Below, one piece after another: positions 28,292 to 39,103 of a stretch of DNA of 64,000 bases. Positions within the stretch are counted from its first letter, which is position 1; each line of letters begins with the position of its first letter. Position numbers and translations under genes: made by a program. The DNA is taken from the NCBI RefSeq assembly GCF_015595035.1, contig NZ_JADNRN010000003.1, positions 372,001-436,000 on the forward strand. Reading direction: 5' to 3'. The notes under the pieces are model-generated. The model did no database searches and was not told the origin of the DNA. It saw only the letters and a list, made by a program, of their open reading frames with translations. This DNA is from Marinibium conchae (lineage in GTDB: Bacteria; Pseudomonadota; Gammaproteobacteria; Enterobacterales; Alteromonadaceae).

Positions 28292-30382
28292 ATGAGGCTG
28301 GCTAGCCAAGGTATCACAGGTATTCGTAAGTTTTTCAGGCATTCACTTATTGCCGCAGGTTTGGCAAGTTCATTAGTGCTTACTAGCGCTGTGACTGCTC
28401 CAAACGCCTACGCAACAGAATACAGTCCTAATTTTAAAAATACTGAAATAACGGAATTCATCAACATTGTTGGTAAAAACCTTAAAAAGACGATAATCGT
28501 CGACCCCAATGTTCGCGGTAAAATTTCAGTTCGAAGTTATGACTTGCTCACCGAAGAGCAATATTACCAGTTTTTTCTAAACGTACTTCAAGTCTACGGT
28601 TATGCTGTTGTTGAAATGCCTAACGGTATTCTCAAGATAGTCAGATCGAAGGATGCAAAAACGTCGAATATTCCCGTCGTTGATGACGATTTACTTGACG
28701 GCGACGAGATGATCACTCGAGTACTACCTGTTTACAATGTACCCGTACGCGAATTGGCTCCAATACTTCGCCAGCTTAACGACCAAGCAGGTGGTGGTAA
28801 TGTGGTAAGTCACGACCCATCGAACGTTATGATGCTGACGGGCCGAGCTGCTGTTGTGAACCGCTTGGTGAAGATTATTGAAAGCGTTGACCGTGCTGGT
28901 GATGAAGATGTTGAAGTCATCAAACTCAAACATGCTTCAGCTTCAGAAATGGTGCGCATTATTGAAAGTATCAATAAATCTCAAGGTAAAGCCGCTGGCG
29001 GTGTAGGTAAATCTGAGCCACGCGCTGTAGCGGATGACAGAACCAACAGTGTCATTGTGAGCGGCGACGCAAAAGCTAGACAGCGTCTAATCAACCTCAT
29101 TAACCGCATGGACCAAGAGTTAGAATCGAACGGTAATACGCGCGTTATTAACTTAAACTATGCAAAAGCCGAAGATTTGGTGCAAGTTCTGCAAGGCGTA
29201 AGCGCATCGATTCAATCTGAAGGCGCATCAGGTGGCAACCAAAACCAGCGTCGCAGCAACAGCAATCGTGATGTTAGCATCGATTCCCACGAAGCCTCCA
29301 ACTCACTCGTTATCACGGCAGAGCCCGACATGATGCGCTCACTTGAAGACGTAATCCGCCAACTAGATGTTCGTCGAGCTCAAGTACAAGTGGAAGCGAT
29401 TATTGTAGAAGTGTTTGAAGGTGACGGCACAACCTTAGGCGTTCAATGGGTATCGGAAGAAGGCGGTGGTACTCAATTTACCAACGGCGTTATTGGTGTA
29501 GGTCAGTTAGGTGTTGCTTTGCGTGAAGCAGAAGACACTGAAATTCTTGGTAGCACCACTACCGCGAATGGAGAAGTGGTTGATACCGTCACAACCAGTG
29601 AAGGAAACCTTAACCTGCTGGCTACTTTACTAGGCTCAGCCAATGGACTAATTGCTGGTGTGGTTGAAAATGGTTGGGGTGCAGTGATTCAAGCAGTGAG
29701 CACCGACACCAATACTAACGTATTAGCGACGCCACATTTAACTACAATGGATAATGAAGAAGCCTTCTTTATTGTAGGTCAAGAGGTGCCAATTATTACC
29801 GGTTCAACTACGGGCGCGAATAATGCTAATCCTTTCCAACAAGTTAATCGTCAAGATGTGGGGATAAAACTGAAAGTCACCCCGTTAATCAACGAAGGCG
29901 ATGCCGTTCAACTGCAAATAGAACAAGAAGTGTCTAGCGTATCAGGTGCAACCTCTGTCGATATCTCAATTAACAAACGTGAGATTAAAACCACGGTCAT
30001 GGTGGATGACGGCGGCACTATCGTGCTTGGCGGCTTAATTGATGAAGAGATTCAAGAGAGTGTTTCCAAGGTACCATTGCTAGGTGACATTCCATTTATT
30101 GGTAACTTGTTTAAATCTACCTCTACGACTAAACGTAAGCGTAATTTGATGGTGTTTATTCGCCCTACGATTATTCGTGATGGCATCACATCAAATAAAA
30201 TGAGCCTACGTAAGTATAACTATATTCGAGCGCAGCAGCTTAAGCGTCAGTCTGAAGGTGTTCCGCTGATGCCATTCTCAGAAAGCCCAGTGCTTCCTGA
30301 TTGGGATGATGCGATGACTTTACCACCATCCTTCGACGAGTATTTGCTTGAAAAAGAACGCAAAGCCAAAGAGAACGACTAA
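28292..30382 (+). CDS. gspD: Type II secretion secretin GspD
   Basis: The outer-membrane channel of the type II system, 696 residues. The signal peptide is cleaved near residue 41 (NAYA/TEY). Periplasmic N0 to N3 domains follow: [16 protein letters not shown], then repeated [12 protein letters not shown] and [13 protein letters not shown] signatures, with a Ser/Asn/Gln-rich loop in N3. The C-terminal secretin domain has [16 protein letters not shown]. No lipobox is present, and no gspS pilotin gene is in the cluster. The stop overlaps the gspE start by one base. Confidence 0.97.
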   Translation: MRLASQGITGIRKFFRHSLIAAGLASSLVLTSAVTAPNAYATEYSPNFKNTEITEFINIVGKNLKKTIIVDPNVRGKISVRSYDLLTEEQYYQFFLNVLQVYGYAVVEMPNGILKIVRSKDAKTSNIPVVDDDLLDGDEMITRVLPVYNVPVRELAPILRQLNDQAGGGNVVSHDPSNVMMLTGRAAVVNRLVKIIESVDRAGDEDVEVIKLKHASASEMVRIIESINKSQGKAAGGVGKSEPRAVADDRTNSVIVSGDAKARQRLINLINRMDQELESNGNTRVINLNYAKAEDLVQVLQGVSASIQSEGASGGNQNQRRSNSNRDVSIDSHEASNSLVITAEPDMMRSLEDVIRQLDVRRAQVQVEAIIVEVFEGDGTTLGVQWVSEEGGGTQFTNGVIGVGQLGVALREAEDTEILGSTTTANGEVVDTVTTSEGNLNLLATLLGSANGLIAGVVENGWGAVIQAVSTDTNTNVLATPHLTTMDNEEAFFIVGQEVPIITGSTTGANNANPFQQVNRQDVGIKLKVTPLINEGDAVQLQIEQEVSSVSGATSVDISINKREIKTTVMVDDGGTIVLGGLIDEEIQESVSKVPLLGDIPFIGNLFKSTSTTKRKRNLMVFIRPTIIRDGITSNKMSLRKYNYIRAQQLKRQSEGVPLMPFSESPVLPDWDDAMTLPPSFDEYLLEKERKAKEND

Positions 30383-31965
30383 TGGCTAGCATGAGTGAGG
30401 ACATGAGCTTACAAGAAACCGAAAGCGCCGTGGCGGAGGAAGTTGATGCGTCTTTGTTAGCTGGCGGCGATGAAGACTTTGAAGAAGCCGCACCTATTGC
30501 CGCGTTACAACTTCCTTTTAGCTTTGCCAAACGCTTTCAAGTACTTGTGGAACCTGCGCACGAGCCAGTGAAGGTTTACCACACCAAAACCACTGAATTA
30601 AGTGTGTTTGCCGAGGTGCGTCGCTTTTTAGACCAAACATTCGTACTAGAAGAGATAGAAGAAGGCAAATTTGAAGAGCTACTTACCAATAGCTTTCAAC
30701 GTGATTCAAGCGCAGCGAAGCAGCTGATGGAAGATTTGGGCAACGAAAGTGATTTGCTATCACTTGCTGAAGACTTGCCCGATACAGAAGACCTATTAGA
30801 AAGCGAAGATGATGCTCCGATCATACGACTAATTAACGCGATGCTTGGTGAAGCGATTAAAGAAGGTGCCTCTGACATACACATAGAGACCTTCGAGAAC
30901 CAGCTAGTTGTGCGTTTTCGTGTTGACGGTGTACTGCGCGAAATCCTACGACCTAATCGTAAAATGTCGTCAATGCTAGTGTCGCGTATTAAAGTAATGT
31001 CGAAAATGGACATCGCTGAAAAACGTGTACCGCAAGACGGCCGAATCAGTTTGCGTATTGCAGGTAGAGCAGTTGATGTACGTGTGTCAACTATGCCATC
31101 AAGCCATGGCGAACGCGTTGTGTTGCGTTTGCTAGACAAAAACAATGCGCGCCTTGATCTTAAAGATCTAGGTATGACCTTGGCTAATCGCAAACACTTT
31201 TCTAGCCTCATCAGAAAGCCCCATGGCATCATGTTAGTTACAGGGCCAACAGGTTCTGGTAAAAGTACCACCCTATATGCTGGTTTGAGCGAAATTAACT
31301 CAAAAGACCGCAACATTCTTACCGTTGAAGACCCTATAGAATTTGATTTAGAAGGCATTGGCCAGACTCAGGTCAACCCTCGAGTAGATATGACCTTTGC
31401 GCGTGGACTACGAGCCATATTACGTCAAGACCCCGATGTCGTAATGGTAGGTGAAATACGAGATATTGAAACAGCACAAATAGCCGTGCAAGCAAGTTTG
31501 ACTGGCCACTTGGTATTATCAACCTTACACACCAATACAGCCGCCGGTGCAATAACACGGCTAGAAGACATGGGCATTGAGCCCTTCTTGCTATCGAGTA
31601 GTCTACTTTCGGTGCTGTCGCAACGCTTGGTGCGAACCTTATGTAAAGACTGTAAGAAGCCCCATGAGCCAACCACTGCAGAGCGCGACACGCTGGGTAT
31701 TGATGCTAGCGAAAAAGTCGTTATTTATGGTCCAGTAGGATGCACAGCTTGCAATCACACAGGCTACAGAGGCAGAACAGGTATTCATGAACAATTGATT
31801 GTTGATGAACATATTCGCGACATGATGCACGAAGGCAAAGGTGAGCAGGCCATCGAGCGTTATGTTCGTAAAACTACCCCGTCAATTCGCCAAGATGGCT
31901 GTGATAAAGTACTCCAAGGTACAACATCCTTAGAAGAAGTACTTAGAGTGACAAGAGAAGAATAA
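30382..31965 (+). CDS. gspE: Type II secretion ATPase GspE
   Basis: The cytoplasmic hexameric ATPase that powers pseudopilus assembly. In 527 residues it has an N-terminal domain that binds GspL, Walker [11 protein letters not shown] (near 288-297), an Asp box TVEDPIEF, Walker B region VVMVGEIRD, a His box and a C-terminal four-cysteine zinc site (CKDCKK and [10 protein letters not shown]). gspF starts at the base after the stop. The acidic first 45 residues make the N-terminus slightly longer than in many GspE proteins. Confidence 0.98.
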   Translation: MASMSEDMSLQETESAVAEEVDASLLAGGDEDFEEAAPIAALQLPFSFAKRFQVLVEPAHEPVKVYHTKTTELSVFAEVRRFLDQTFVLEEIEEGKFEELLTNSFQRDSSAAKQLMEDLGNESDLLSLAEDLPDTEDLLESEDDAPIIRLINAMLGEAIKEGASDIHIETFENQLVVRFRVDGVLREILRPNRKMSSMLVSRIKVMSKMDIAEKRVPQDGRISLRIAGRAVDVRVSTMPSSHGERVVLRLLDKNNARLDLKDLGMTLANRKHFSSLIRKPHGIMLVTGPTGSGKSTTLYAGLSEINSKDRNILTVEDPIEFDLEGIGQTQVNPRVDMTFARGLRAILRQDPDVVMVGEIRDIETAQIAVQASLTGHLVLSTLHTNTAAGAITRLEDMGIEPFLLSSSLLSVLSQRLVRTLCKDCKKPHEPTTAERDTLGIDASEKVVIYGPVGCTACNHTGYRGRTGIHEQLIVDEHIRDMMHEGKGEQAIERYVRKTTPSIRQDGCDKVLQGTTSLEEVLRVTREE

Positions 31966-33183
31966 ATGGCTGCTTTTGCATACAAGGCAATGGATGCCAA
32001 GGGAAAATCAAAAAGCGGTGTGCTTGAAGGTGACAACGCGCGTCAAATACGCCAGCAAATTCGAGAGTTGGCACTTATTCCACTAGAAGTGGAACAAGTC
32101 GCGGAGCAAGAAAAAAAGAATCAAGCCTCGTTTTCCTTGTTCAAAGCAAAAATTTCCGCTGGCGACTTAGCGCTACTTACGCGTCAAATGGCCACCTTGA
32201 TTGAATCTGCTTTACCCATCGAAGAAGCTTTACTGGCCGTTGCCGAGCAATGCGAGAAACCGCGTCATAAAAACATGATGATGGCGGTGCGAAGTAAAGT
32301 CGTTGAAGGCCATGGTTTTGCCGAAGCTCTCGCAGAATTTCCCTATGTATTTGATACCTTGTATCGTGCCATGGTGGCAGCAGGTGAGAAATCAGGTCAC
32401 CTCGACACGGTGCTCAACCGCCTCGCCGATTACACCGAAAATAGAGAACGCACACGCAATCAAATAATTCAGGCCTTGGTCTACCCGATGATCATGATGG
32501 TGGTCGCTATCGGTATTGTCGTCATGCTGTTGGTAATGGTTGTGCCGAAAATCGTTGGCCAGTTTGACCAAATGGGCCAAGACTTGCCGACCATGACCAA
32601 CATTCTTATATCGGTAAGTGAGTGGGTGCAAAATTACGGTATTGTTGCTGCCATCTTGCTAGCCCTGCTTATGGTGGGCTTCGCTCGTTTGGTAAAAGTA
32701 CCAAAAATACGCTTGAAGTATCATCAACGCTTGCTCAAAATGCCCTTTGTTGGGCGTTTAACCAGAGGTACGAATACCGCACGTTTTGCGCGTACCTTAA
32801 GTATTCTTACCGCCAGTGCAGTACCCTTATTGGAATCGATGCGTATTGCGGGTGATGTTTTGGAGAACCTTTTCCTAAAACAAGCGGTCAAAGAAGCAGC
32901 ATCGAAAGTAAAAGAAGGTACGAGCCTGCGAAACGCGCTAGAGAATACAAAAATGTTCCCACCCATGATGATGCACATGATCGCATCGGGTGAGCGTTCA
33001 GGAGAGTTGCAGCAAATGTTGGCGCGTGCCGCCGACAACCAAGATCGCGAGTTTGAATCCACAATTAGTATCTCGCTCAAAATATTCGAACCCGTGCTCA
33101 TTGTTAGTATGGCGGCCGTGGTTCTTTTTATTGTCATGGCAATATTGCTTCCAATATTGGCCTTAAATAATTTAGTAGGTTAA
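31966..33183 (+). CDS. gspF: Type II secretion inner-membrane platform protein GspF
   Basis: A polytopic protein of 405 residues that forms the assembly platform with GspE, GspL and GspM. The N-terminus (AFAYKAMDAKGKSKSGVLEG) is family-typical. Two homologous GspF domains (about 70-190 and 270-395) each have FAEAL- or LRNAL-type cores and the GxxSGxL signature, with three membrane segments (about 170-192, 220-240 and 372-395). Confidence 0.98.
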   Translation: MAAFAYKAMDAKGKSKSGVLEGDNARQIRQQIRELALIPLEVEQVAEQEKKNQASFSLFKAKISAGDLALLTRQMATLIESALPIEEALLAVAEQCEKPRHKNMMMAVRSKVVEGHGFAEALAEFPYVFDTLYRAMVAAGEKSGHLDTVLNRLADYTENRERTRNQIIQALVYPMIMMVVAIGIVVMLLVMVVPKIVGQFDQMGQDLPTMTNILISVSEWVQNYGIVAAILLALLMVGFARLVKVPKIRLKYHQRLLKMPFVGRLTRGTNTARFARTLSILTASAVPLLESMRIAGDVLENLFLKQAVKEAASKVKEGTSLRNALENTKMFPPMMMHMIASGERSGELQQMLARAADNQDREFESTISISLKIFEPVLIVSMAAVVLFIVMAILLPILALNNLVG

Positions 33184-33186
33184 CCG

Positions 33187-33669
33187 ATGAGACAAAATAA
33201 CATGCAATCAGCAATCACTAGCCCTAACGCTAGAAAATCCAAAAAGTCACAACGCGGCTTCAGCTTAATTGAAATCATGGTAGTGCTTTTCATCATAGGG
33301 ATAATGGCAGCGCTTGTTGCACCGCAAATATTGGGCACCCAAGTTGAAGCGCAAATTAAAAAGGCCGCGGTTGACATACAAAGCTTGGAAGGCTCGCTTG
33401 AAATGTACAAGCTTCGCACCAATCGCTTCCCGACCACCGAACAAGGTTTAGAAGCCTTGGTCAGCGCACCAAGCATTGAGCCGATTCCACGTAATTATCC
33501 CGCCGACGGCTTCATCAAACGCTTACCCGCTGATCCTTGGGGAAATCCGTATCGTTTGCTTAGCCCAGGTGAAATTGACACGATCGACATTTATTCGTTC
33601 GGCCCTGATATGGAAGAAGGTACCGATGACGATATCGGTACTTGGAACATCAACGAGTACCTGCAATAA
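33187..33669 (+). CDS. gspG: Type II secretion major pseudopilin GspG
   Basis: The main subunit of the pseudopilus, 160 residues. The prepilin peptidase site is RG/FSLIEIMVV, with the required Glu at mature position +5. The leader is about 24 residues if the first ATG is used; an in-frame ATG six codons in (MQSAITSP) would give a shorter leader. The C-terminal domain has LPADPWGNPYR and a GPDMEEGTDDDIGTW calcium-binding-type loop. No prepilin peptidase gene is in this window. Confidence 0.98.
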   Translation: MRQNNMQSAITSPNARKSKKSQRGFSLIEIMVVLFIIGIMAALVAPQILGTQVEAQIKKAAVDIQSLEGSLEMYKLRTNRFPTTEQGLEALVSAPSIEPIPRNYPADGFIKRLPADPWGNPYRLLSPGEIDTIDIYSFGPDMEEGTDDDIGTWNINEYLQ

Positions 33670-33705
33670 GCAGTATTATGCTCCTCACAACGATAAGGCT
33701 TTAAG

Positions 33706-34314
33706 GTGCGCAAGCAATTAGGATTTACCCTATTAGAAGTACTGCTTGTGCTTGCCCTGATGGGTCTGATCATCAGCGTAGTTACCTATACAGCGCTGGG
33801 CACCAACAACTACGACAAAGTAGAAGACCAAGCAAAACGTTTTCAAGTTGTGTTTGATATGGCCAGTGACTACGCCATCCTCAATCAAGTTCAGTTGGGT
33901 ATTCGAATTGACGAAGAAGAAAGTACCTATACTTACGTTACTCTCGACGACGAAGATAATTGGGTAGACATCCCCGATCAAAAGCTATTCGCGACCTACG
34001 AGATGCCGGAGTATATGAGCTTAGAGTTAAACCTTGAGGACCTACCATGGGAAACAGAAGAACAACTCTTCGACCGCGGCATATTTGACGAAGAACTGAG
34101 TATTAGCGACGAAGGCGTTAATATTGGAAACGAAGAAGATATACCACCACCTCCACCACAACTATTTTTATTATCAAGTGGCGATATTACACCTTTTGAA
34201 CTCAGCATCACTTACGAGGATGACTTCAGCTCAGACTACCCCATTACTTTCGTTCTACAAGGTAAAGAAACCACGCCGATCGAACGTCTTGCACCTGAGG
34301 ATCAGGCGCTATGA
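33706..34314 (+). CDS. gspH: Type II secretion minor pseudopilin GspH
   Basis: A minor pseudopilin of 202 residues from a GTG start. The short leader ends at G/FTLLEVLLVL, which keeps Glu at +5. The rest is very acidic, with an unusual EEDIPPPPP stretch (about 142-150) before the last beta strands. The ATGA overlap with gspI indicates translational coupling. The call rests on position and the N-terminal helix; the C-terminal domain is divergent. Confidence 0.9.
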   Translation: MRKQLGFTLLEVLLVLALMGLIISVVTYTALGTNNYDKVEDQAKRFQVVFDMASDYAILNQVQLGIRIDEEESTYTYVTLDDEDNWVDIPDQKLFATYEMPEYMSLELNLEDLPWETEEQLFDRGIFDEELSISDEGVNIGNEEDIPPPPPQLFLLSSGDITPFELSITYEDDFSSDYPITFVLQGKETTPIERLAPEDQAL

Positions 34315-34718
34315 GTATCAACAAAGCCAGTTGTGAATATGGCAAAAAACAACAAGGTTTTACCCTACTAGAGATCATGGTCGCGATGTTTATTTTTGCC
34401 GTTGCAGGCGCAGCGATTGTCAAAACCACAGCTGAGCACATAAATTCATTATCAAAACTGGAAGAAATCACTTTTGCTACTTGGGTTGCCAATAACCAAC
34501 TCACTCGAGCAAGCTTGGTCGCTGAAAAACAATGGCCACCCAAAAACAATGAGCGCGGCAGTGTCGAAATGCTTGACCGTACTTGGTACTGGCAACAAGA
34601 AGTTGAGTCTACAAACGATGCCAACTTGCATGCAGTCACCATCACTGTTGGCTTGGACGATCAATATGAAGGCTCAATCACTTCAGTAACCACCTATATA
34701 GCAAAAACAGGAACGTGA
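34311..34718 (+). CDS. gspI: Type II secretion minor pseudopilin GspI
   Basis: A minor pseudopilin of 135 residues. The cleavage site is QG/FTLLEIMVAMFIFA. The C-terminal region has TWVANNQLT, the conserved GspI segment. It forms the pseudopilus tip complex with GspJ and GspK. It overlaps gspH and gspJ by 4 bases on each side. Confidence 0.94.
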   Translation: MSINKASCEYGKKQQGFTLLEIMVAMFIFAVAGAAIVKTTAEHINSLSKLEEITFATWVANNQLTRASLVAEKQWPPKNNERGSVEMLDRTWYWQQEVESTNDANLHAVTITVGLDDQYEGSITSVTTYIAKTGT

Positions 34719-35347
34719 TGATGCAAGCAGTCTGTCACTCAAAGTGTCGTTACCAAGGTTTTACGCTGATAGAAATTCTGATCGCGATGGCGATTTTCGC
34801 ATTGATCGCCCTTGGTGCAACGTCGATTTTAACCAATGTAAGTGATGCCGACGAAGCCTCGCAAGAGCGCTTTGTTCAATTGCAAAATCTGCAACGTGCA
34901 ATGTTGATTATTGAGCGTGACTTTCTGCAGATGGTCCCGAGAAAAACCAGAGCCGAAGGCGAAGTAAACGATATTTTAGTACTCGCTGGTGATTTTAATT
35001 TTGAAAGTGACAGTGGCGCAATTGGTTTTGTGCGCTCTGGTTGGCACAACCCTCAGCTCACCCTTCGCAGAAGCACATTACAGTCTGTTGCCTACCGCAC
35101 TAGGGAAGGTAAGCTTGAACGCCTTCACTCTACTTATGTTGACAACGTCATCGGCTTTGAGCCAAAAGAACGCGTGTTACTCGACAATATCGACAGCGTC
35201 GCCTTTGAGTTTTTAGAAAAATTTGATGCTAAAAAATTCACCTGGGAAGAAGCAGAATCGACAGAGCAGTTACCCATCGCAGTGGCGATTATACTCACCT
35301 CAAGTGTGTATGGTGAAATACGCCGTGAATTTAGGATACGCCGCTGA
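34715..35347 (+). CDS. gspJ: Type II secretion minor pseudopilin GspJ
   Basis: A tip-complex pseudopilin of 210 residues. The leader ends QG/FTLIEILIAMAIFA. Later segments FVQLQNLQRAMLIIERDFLQMVPR and VRSGWHNP are typical of GspJ. The stop shares one base with the gspK start. Confidence 0.94.
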   Translation: MMMQAVCHSKCRYQGFTLIEILIAMAIFALIALGATSILTNVSDADEASQERFVQLQNLQRAMLIIERDFLQMVPRKTRAEGEVNDILVLAGDFNFESDSGAIGFVRSGWHNPQLTLRRSTLQSVAYRTREGKLERLHSTYVDNVIGFEPKERVLLDNIDSVAFEFLEKFDAKKFTWEEAESTEQLPIAVAIILTSSVYGEIRREFRIRR

Positions 35348-36432
35348 TGCTGCGCGTGCGACCTTCCTTTAATGAACAGCGGGGCGTGGCCTTGCTCGTT
35401 ATTTTGCTCGTGGTAGCAATTATCAGTATTTTAGCTACTGAGATGGTCGCTAGGCTTCAATTGAATATTGCCAGAACAATTAACATTAAAGACAACAATC
35501 AAGCCTACTGGTATGCCATAGGAGCAGAGCAGTTTGCGCAAAAATCTCTCGGTGAGCTAAAAGCCCTTTCTCCAAGCAATATCAACCTGAGTCAACCATG
35601 GGCACAAGTGTTCGAGTACCCGATTGATGGCGGCGGTATTCAAGCAGAGTTAGTTGATTTGCAAGCCTGCTTTAATTTGAATACCTTGGGCCCAACAGCA
35701 GTGCCAAGTGTGCCAAATACAGAACGGGAAGGGCCGGTGCCAGTGCCGGATGAAACTCCCAACGACAGCACCAACACAAACAATCCAAGCGCAGCACCGA
35801 AAACGCCCGCAGAAGCCTTCTACAACCTGCTCACCTTAAGCAGCGCTAATATTGATAGCTTTACGGCGGAAACACTACGCGACTCTCTCATTGATTGGCT
35901 TGATGCCGACAGCAACATCACTGATTTAGGCGCTGAAGATGCCGACTATGAAGCTCTACAATTCCCTTATGTCGCGGCAAATGCCTTAATGGGCAATAAG
36001 TCTGAGTTACGCCTCATCAATGGTGTGGAATTAAGTTTCTTACGTGACGTTCTGCCTTTTGTATGCGTGATCCCCGATGTCGAATATAACAAAATGGAAG
36101 TCAACATTAATACAATTACCGAAGATAACGCGGTTGTACTAGCAGCGCTTTTAAATCTACCCGTTGAAGATGCCAGCAGAATAATTGCTTCCAGACCGGA
36201 AGATGGCTTTAGTGATTTAGCTGCATTTTTTGCCGAGCCAGAAGTCGCTCGGCAAAACTTAACTCAAGAACAAAAAGAATGGTTTATATTAAGCACAAAT
36301 TATTTCATGCTTCGTACTAAAACCCGTTACAATGAAGCAGGGTTCAAAATGACCAGTATATTTAAACTCGATGGCGGTTCATCCTCTGAAGGCGTGAGCG
36401 TGATTAGTCGAGAATTCGGAGGCATCAACTAA
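35347..36432 (+). CDS. gspK: Type II secretion minor pseudopilin GspK
   Basis: The large tip pseudopilin, 361 residues. The processing site is RG/VALLVILLVVAI; residue +5 is Leu-Val rather than Glu, as is normal for GspK. The globular part has DLQACFNLNTL, a Pro/Thr/Asn-rich insertion (about 118-155), DWLDADSNI and the helix-hairpin-helix-like VNINTITEDNAVVLAALL. It overlaps gspL by one base. Confidence 0.95.
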   Translation: MLRVRPSFNEQRGVALLVILLVVAIISILATEMVARLQLNIARTINIKDNNQAYWYAIGAEQFAQKSLGELKALSPSNINLSQPWAQVFEYPIDGGGIQAELVDLQACFNLNTLGPTAVPSVPNTEREGPVPVPDETPNDSTNTNNPSAAPKTPAEAFYNLLTLSSANIDSFTAETLRDSLIDWLDADSNITDLGAEDADYEALQFPYVAANALMGNKSELRLINGVELSFLRDVLPFVCVIPDVEYNKMEVNINTITEDNAVVLAALLNLPVEDASRIIASRPEDGFSDLAAFFAEPEVARQNLTQEQKEWFILSTNYFMLRTKTRYNEAGFKMTSIFKLDGGSSSEGVSVISREFGGIN

Positions 36433-37694
36433 TGGAAAAGCTAGCAATCAGACTAGGCTCGTCACTCGACGACGCAATTCACTGGCTAGTGTGGTCCAGC
36501 GCAGAGAATGAAATTATTGCGTCTGGCGAATTACCTAATGCAAACGAATTAACCCAGTTAAAAGAGCGAGCACCCAACGCTGATATTATCGCCTTAGTAC
36601 CGGGTTGCGATGTGGTACTGAAAACCGTGACTTTACCAGCAAAAGCCAACCGTAAGGTATTGGCGGCTATCCCCTACATGCTTGAGGATGAAGTTGCTAG
36701 CGACATTTCGAAGTCCTTTTTCGCTTTTGCAAAACGCAGTGGTGACCAGCAACAGGTTGCGATAGTCTCGCACGAGAAAATGTTACTTTGGCAAAGTGCC
36801 TTAGCCGACGCTGGCTTGTTTTGCACTAAACTCATTCCCGATACCCTAGCCTTGCCTTTTGAAAGCGACAGTATGTCCTTACTCAGTTTAGGCGATAACG
36901 GCTCAGCTCTATTGTTAGCTCGAAATGGCGAATGGTCTGCGATTCAAGGTGAGGAGGCATGGGTATTCCCCGTATTGAAGAAAGATTTGGAAAAAAGTCC
37001 TTCCTCAATTCGTGCCTATTCAGCGTTGTCACACACTGAGCAATTAAGCGCGCTATATGATGAACTAGCTAAGGCAAGTAATAGTGATGACACCGACAAC
37101 GCTGACGCCCTTACGCCAAGCTTCACTACTAACTATGACAAATTACCAATGCAGCTTTTACTTGAAGGTGCTGAGCGCAGTTCTTTTAATCTACTGCAAG
37201 GTGAATACGCCCTTAAACGAAAGTCGAATGAAGCTTGGCAAAAGTGGCGCTTAGCCGCGGTATTAGCTGCGGTAGCAATTTGTGTCAATCTTGTGTCTAA
37301 AACCATCGACTTAAACAACATAAAGCAACAGCGTGTTGTAGTAGAGCAACAATTACAAGCAAGCATTCAAAAAGGCTTTCCGGGCCTACGAGCTCGAGAT
37401 AAGCGAGCCGCGATCAAAAAGGAAATGGCTAAATTAGAGAATGGTGGTGGCGGCATTTCTATGCTGGTCATGTTGTCACAAATGAGCTCTTCCTTTGCAA
37501 GCAGCGGCGTAAAACCGCAATCAATTCGCTTTGACGCCAGCCGAACAGAATTAAGAATGCAATCGGTGGCCGACAACTTTGAAGCCCTAGAGAAATTTAG
37601 ACGCGACGTTCAAGCACTGGGCTTTGAAGTTGACCAGGGTGCAATTAATAATAAGGGTGACCAAGTTGTTGGCACCATCGTGGTGAAAGGCTAA
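36432..37694 (+). CDS. gspL: Type II secretion inner-membrane protein GspL
   Basis: A bitopic protein of 420 residues that recruits GspE to the membrane. The cytoplasmic actin-like domain (1-270) has VLAAIPYMLEDEVASDI, typical of GspL. One membrane segment lies at about 272-288 (WRLAAVLAAVAICVNLV), followed by a periplasmic ferredoxin-like domain. It precedes gspM by 25 bases. Confidence 0.93.
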   Translation: MEKLAIRLGSSLDDAIHWLVWSSAENEIIASGELPNANELTQLKERAPNADIIALVPGCDVVLKTVTLPAKANRKVLAAIPYMLEDEVASDISKSFFAFAKRSGDQQQVAIVSHEKMLLWQSALADAGLFCTKLIPDTLALPFESDSMSLLSLGDNGSALLLARNGEWSAIQGEEAWVFPVLKKDLEKSPSSIRAYSALSHTEQLSALYDELAKASNSDDTDNADALTPSFTTNYDKLPMQLLLEGAERSSFNLLQGEYALKRKSNEAWQKWRLAAVLAAVAICVNLVSKTIDLNNIKQQRVVVEQQLQASIQKGFPGLRARDKRAAIKKEMAKLENGGGGISMLVMLSQMSSSFASSGVKPQSIRFDASRTELRMQSVADNFEALEKFRRDVQALGFEVDQGAINNKGDQVVGTIVVKG

Positions 37695-37719
37695 TGAACA
37701 CATTCAGAGACGACAGATA

Positions 37720-38196
37720 ATGAAGAAGTATTTTGCATGGTTTTACGCACTCAACGAACGCGAGCAAATGCTTGTGTCAGTGGCCGCCGTGTTTGCCGCT
37801 ATTGCCCTATTTTATTTTGCATTGTGGTCGCCCCTTAACAATGCACTGACGAAACAACAGCAGCTACTCAATAATCAGCGCAGCTTCCAAGTATGGGTAG
37901 AAGACCAAGCCGCCAGAGCAGCGAAATTGCGCCAATCTGCTACCGGCCCAAGTTTCAATGGCTCACTTACCCAGTTGGTAAATCAAAGTACTCGCTCAAG
38001 CCAAATTCAGGTCGCGCGCATGCAACCGGTCGGTGAAAATCTACAAATTACCATCGACGAAGTGTCGTTTAATGCCTTGATAACCTGGTTAGATAGCATA
38101 GAGCGCCGTGGCGTGGTTGTAGTGCAATCCGACATCACCGAGACCAACGAAGCAGGTTATGTGCAAGTGCGTCGACTTCAATTAGGGAAACGTTAA
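37720..38196 (+). CDS. gspM: Type II secretion inner-membrane protein GspM
   Basis: A small bitopic protein of 158 residues that pairs with GspL. Residues 1-15 are cytoplasmic (with the LNEREQMLV motif typical of GspM), followed by one membrane segment (about 19-37) and a periplasmic ferredoxin-like domain with SFNALITWLDSIERRGVVV. gspN begins on the base after the stop. Confidence 0.93.
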   Translation: MKKYFAWFYALNEREQMLVSVAAVFAAIALFYFALWSPLNNALTKQQQLLNNQRSFQVWVEDQAARAAKLRQSATGPSFNGSLTQLVNQSTRSSQIQVARMQPVGENLQITIDEVSFNALITWLDSIERRGVVVVQSDITETNEAGYVQVRRLQLGKR

Positions 38197-38964
38197 ATGA
38201 CACAAATGAAACCGTGGAAATGGATAGTACTCGCGCTACTCACCTACGTCTTTTTTCTTATCGCTTATTTGCCCGCTTCACATGTTATCACTTATGCACA
38301 GAACCAAGCGCCAACAGCCCCTATCTCAATAGGTAAAGTCGAAGGCAGCTTATGGGAAGGTAAAGTGGATCGTGTCGTCGTGCAAGGCGTATTGGTGAAC
38401 AAGTTATCATGGTCATTAAGTCCTTTCGCACTGCTTACCGGCAAAGCTTCATTAGATATTAAAGGCGGAAATATTCGTGAAACTGAACAAGCTTATGTGA
38501 AGGGCAATATTTCAGCGTCCTTGTTTAATCAGCAAGCGATTCAAGCCAATAATCTACAGCTATTTTTACCCGCAAAAACAGTCATGGCGCAAGTTCCATT
38601 ACCAGTGCCAGTATCAGCTGACGGGCGTTTCCGTATCGATATAAACGAGCTTGATTTTAATGCTGCCTGCGTAACTTTAGATGGAAAAGGCCGATGGTTA
38701 AATGGAACAGTAACTGCGCCAACGGGTTTGATTGACTTCGGAAACTACGAAGCAAACTTAAGCTGTGAAAGTGAAAAATTTGCGCTACAGATACTTCCAG
38801 ATAACAAACTTAATCTGGACGCTAAGGTAGTGCTTAGCGTCGATGGAAAGTACTCGATAAATGGCAAATTTAAGCCAGATGCAAGCTTTCCAAAGGAAGT
38901 ACAACAAGGCGCCGCATTTTTTGGCAGAGCCGATGCTCAAGGTTTCAGGACCATTAGCCTCTAA
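38197..38964 (+). CDS. gspN: Type II secretion protein GspN
   Basis: A 255-residue inner-membrane protein present in some type II systems. One N-terminal membrane segment (about 8-30, WIVLALLTYVFFLIAYLPAS) is followed by a beta-rich periplasmic domain with the KVEGSLWEGKVDRVVVQG repeat-like start seen in GspN. It ends the gsp operon. No gspO, gspS, gspA or gspB is in this cluster, so the prepilin peptidase must be encoded elsewhere. Confidence 0.92.
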   Translation: MTQMKPWKWIVLALLTYVFFLIAYLPASHVITYAQNQAPTAPISIGKVEGSLWEGKVDRVVVQGVLVNKLSWSLSPFALLTGKASLDIKGGNIRETEQAYVKGNISASLFNQQAIQANNLQLFLPAKTVMAQVPLPVPVSADGRFRIDINELDFNAACVTLDGKGRWLNGTVTAPTGLIDFGNYEANLSCESEKFALQILPDNKLNLDAKVVLSVDGKYSINGKFKPDASFPKEVQQGAAFFGRADAQGFRTISL

Positions 38965-39103
38965 CTTGCCGTCTAGTTCAGTTATATAGAAGTGTAAGTG
39001 TATACCTTAGTCTAGAATTTTTATGATAGCTTCTACCTTGACTGTTTTTTATTCGATGTGTGGTCTATAGTGGTGTTTACTTTATACGAAAAAAGTAGCA
39101 ACT

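Noticed and set aside
30696-31358. A 220-residue open frame on the minus strand
   Set aside because: It lies wholly inside gspE, has low-complexity Ser/Arg composition and no recognisable domain; it is the antisense shadow of a conserved gene.
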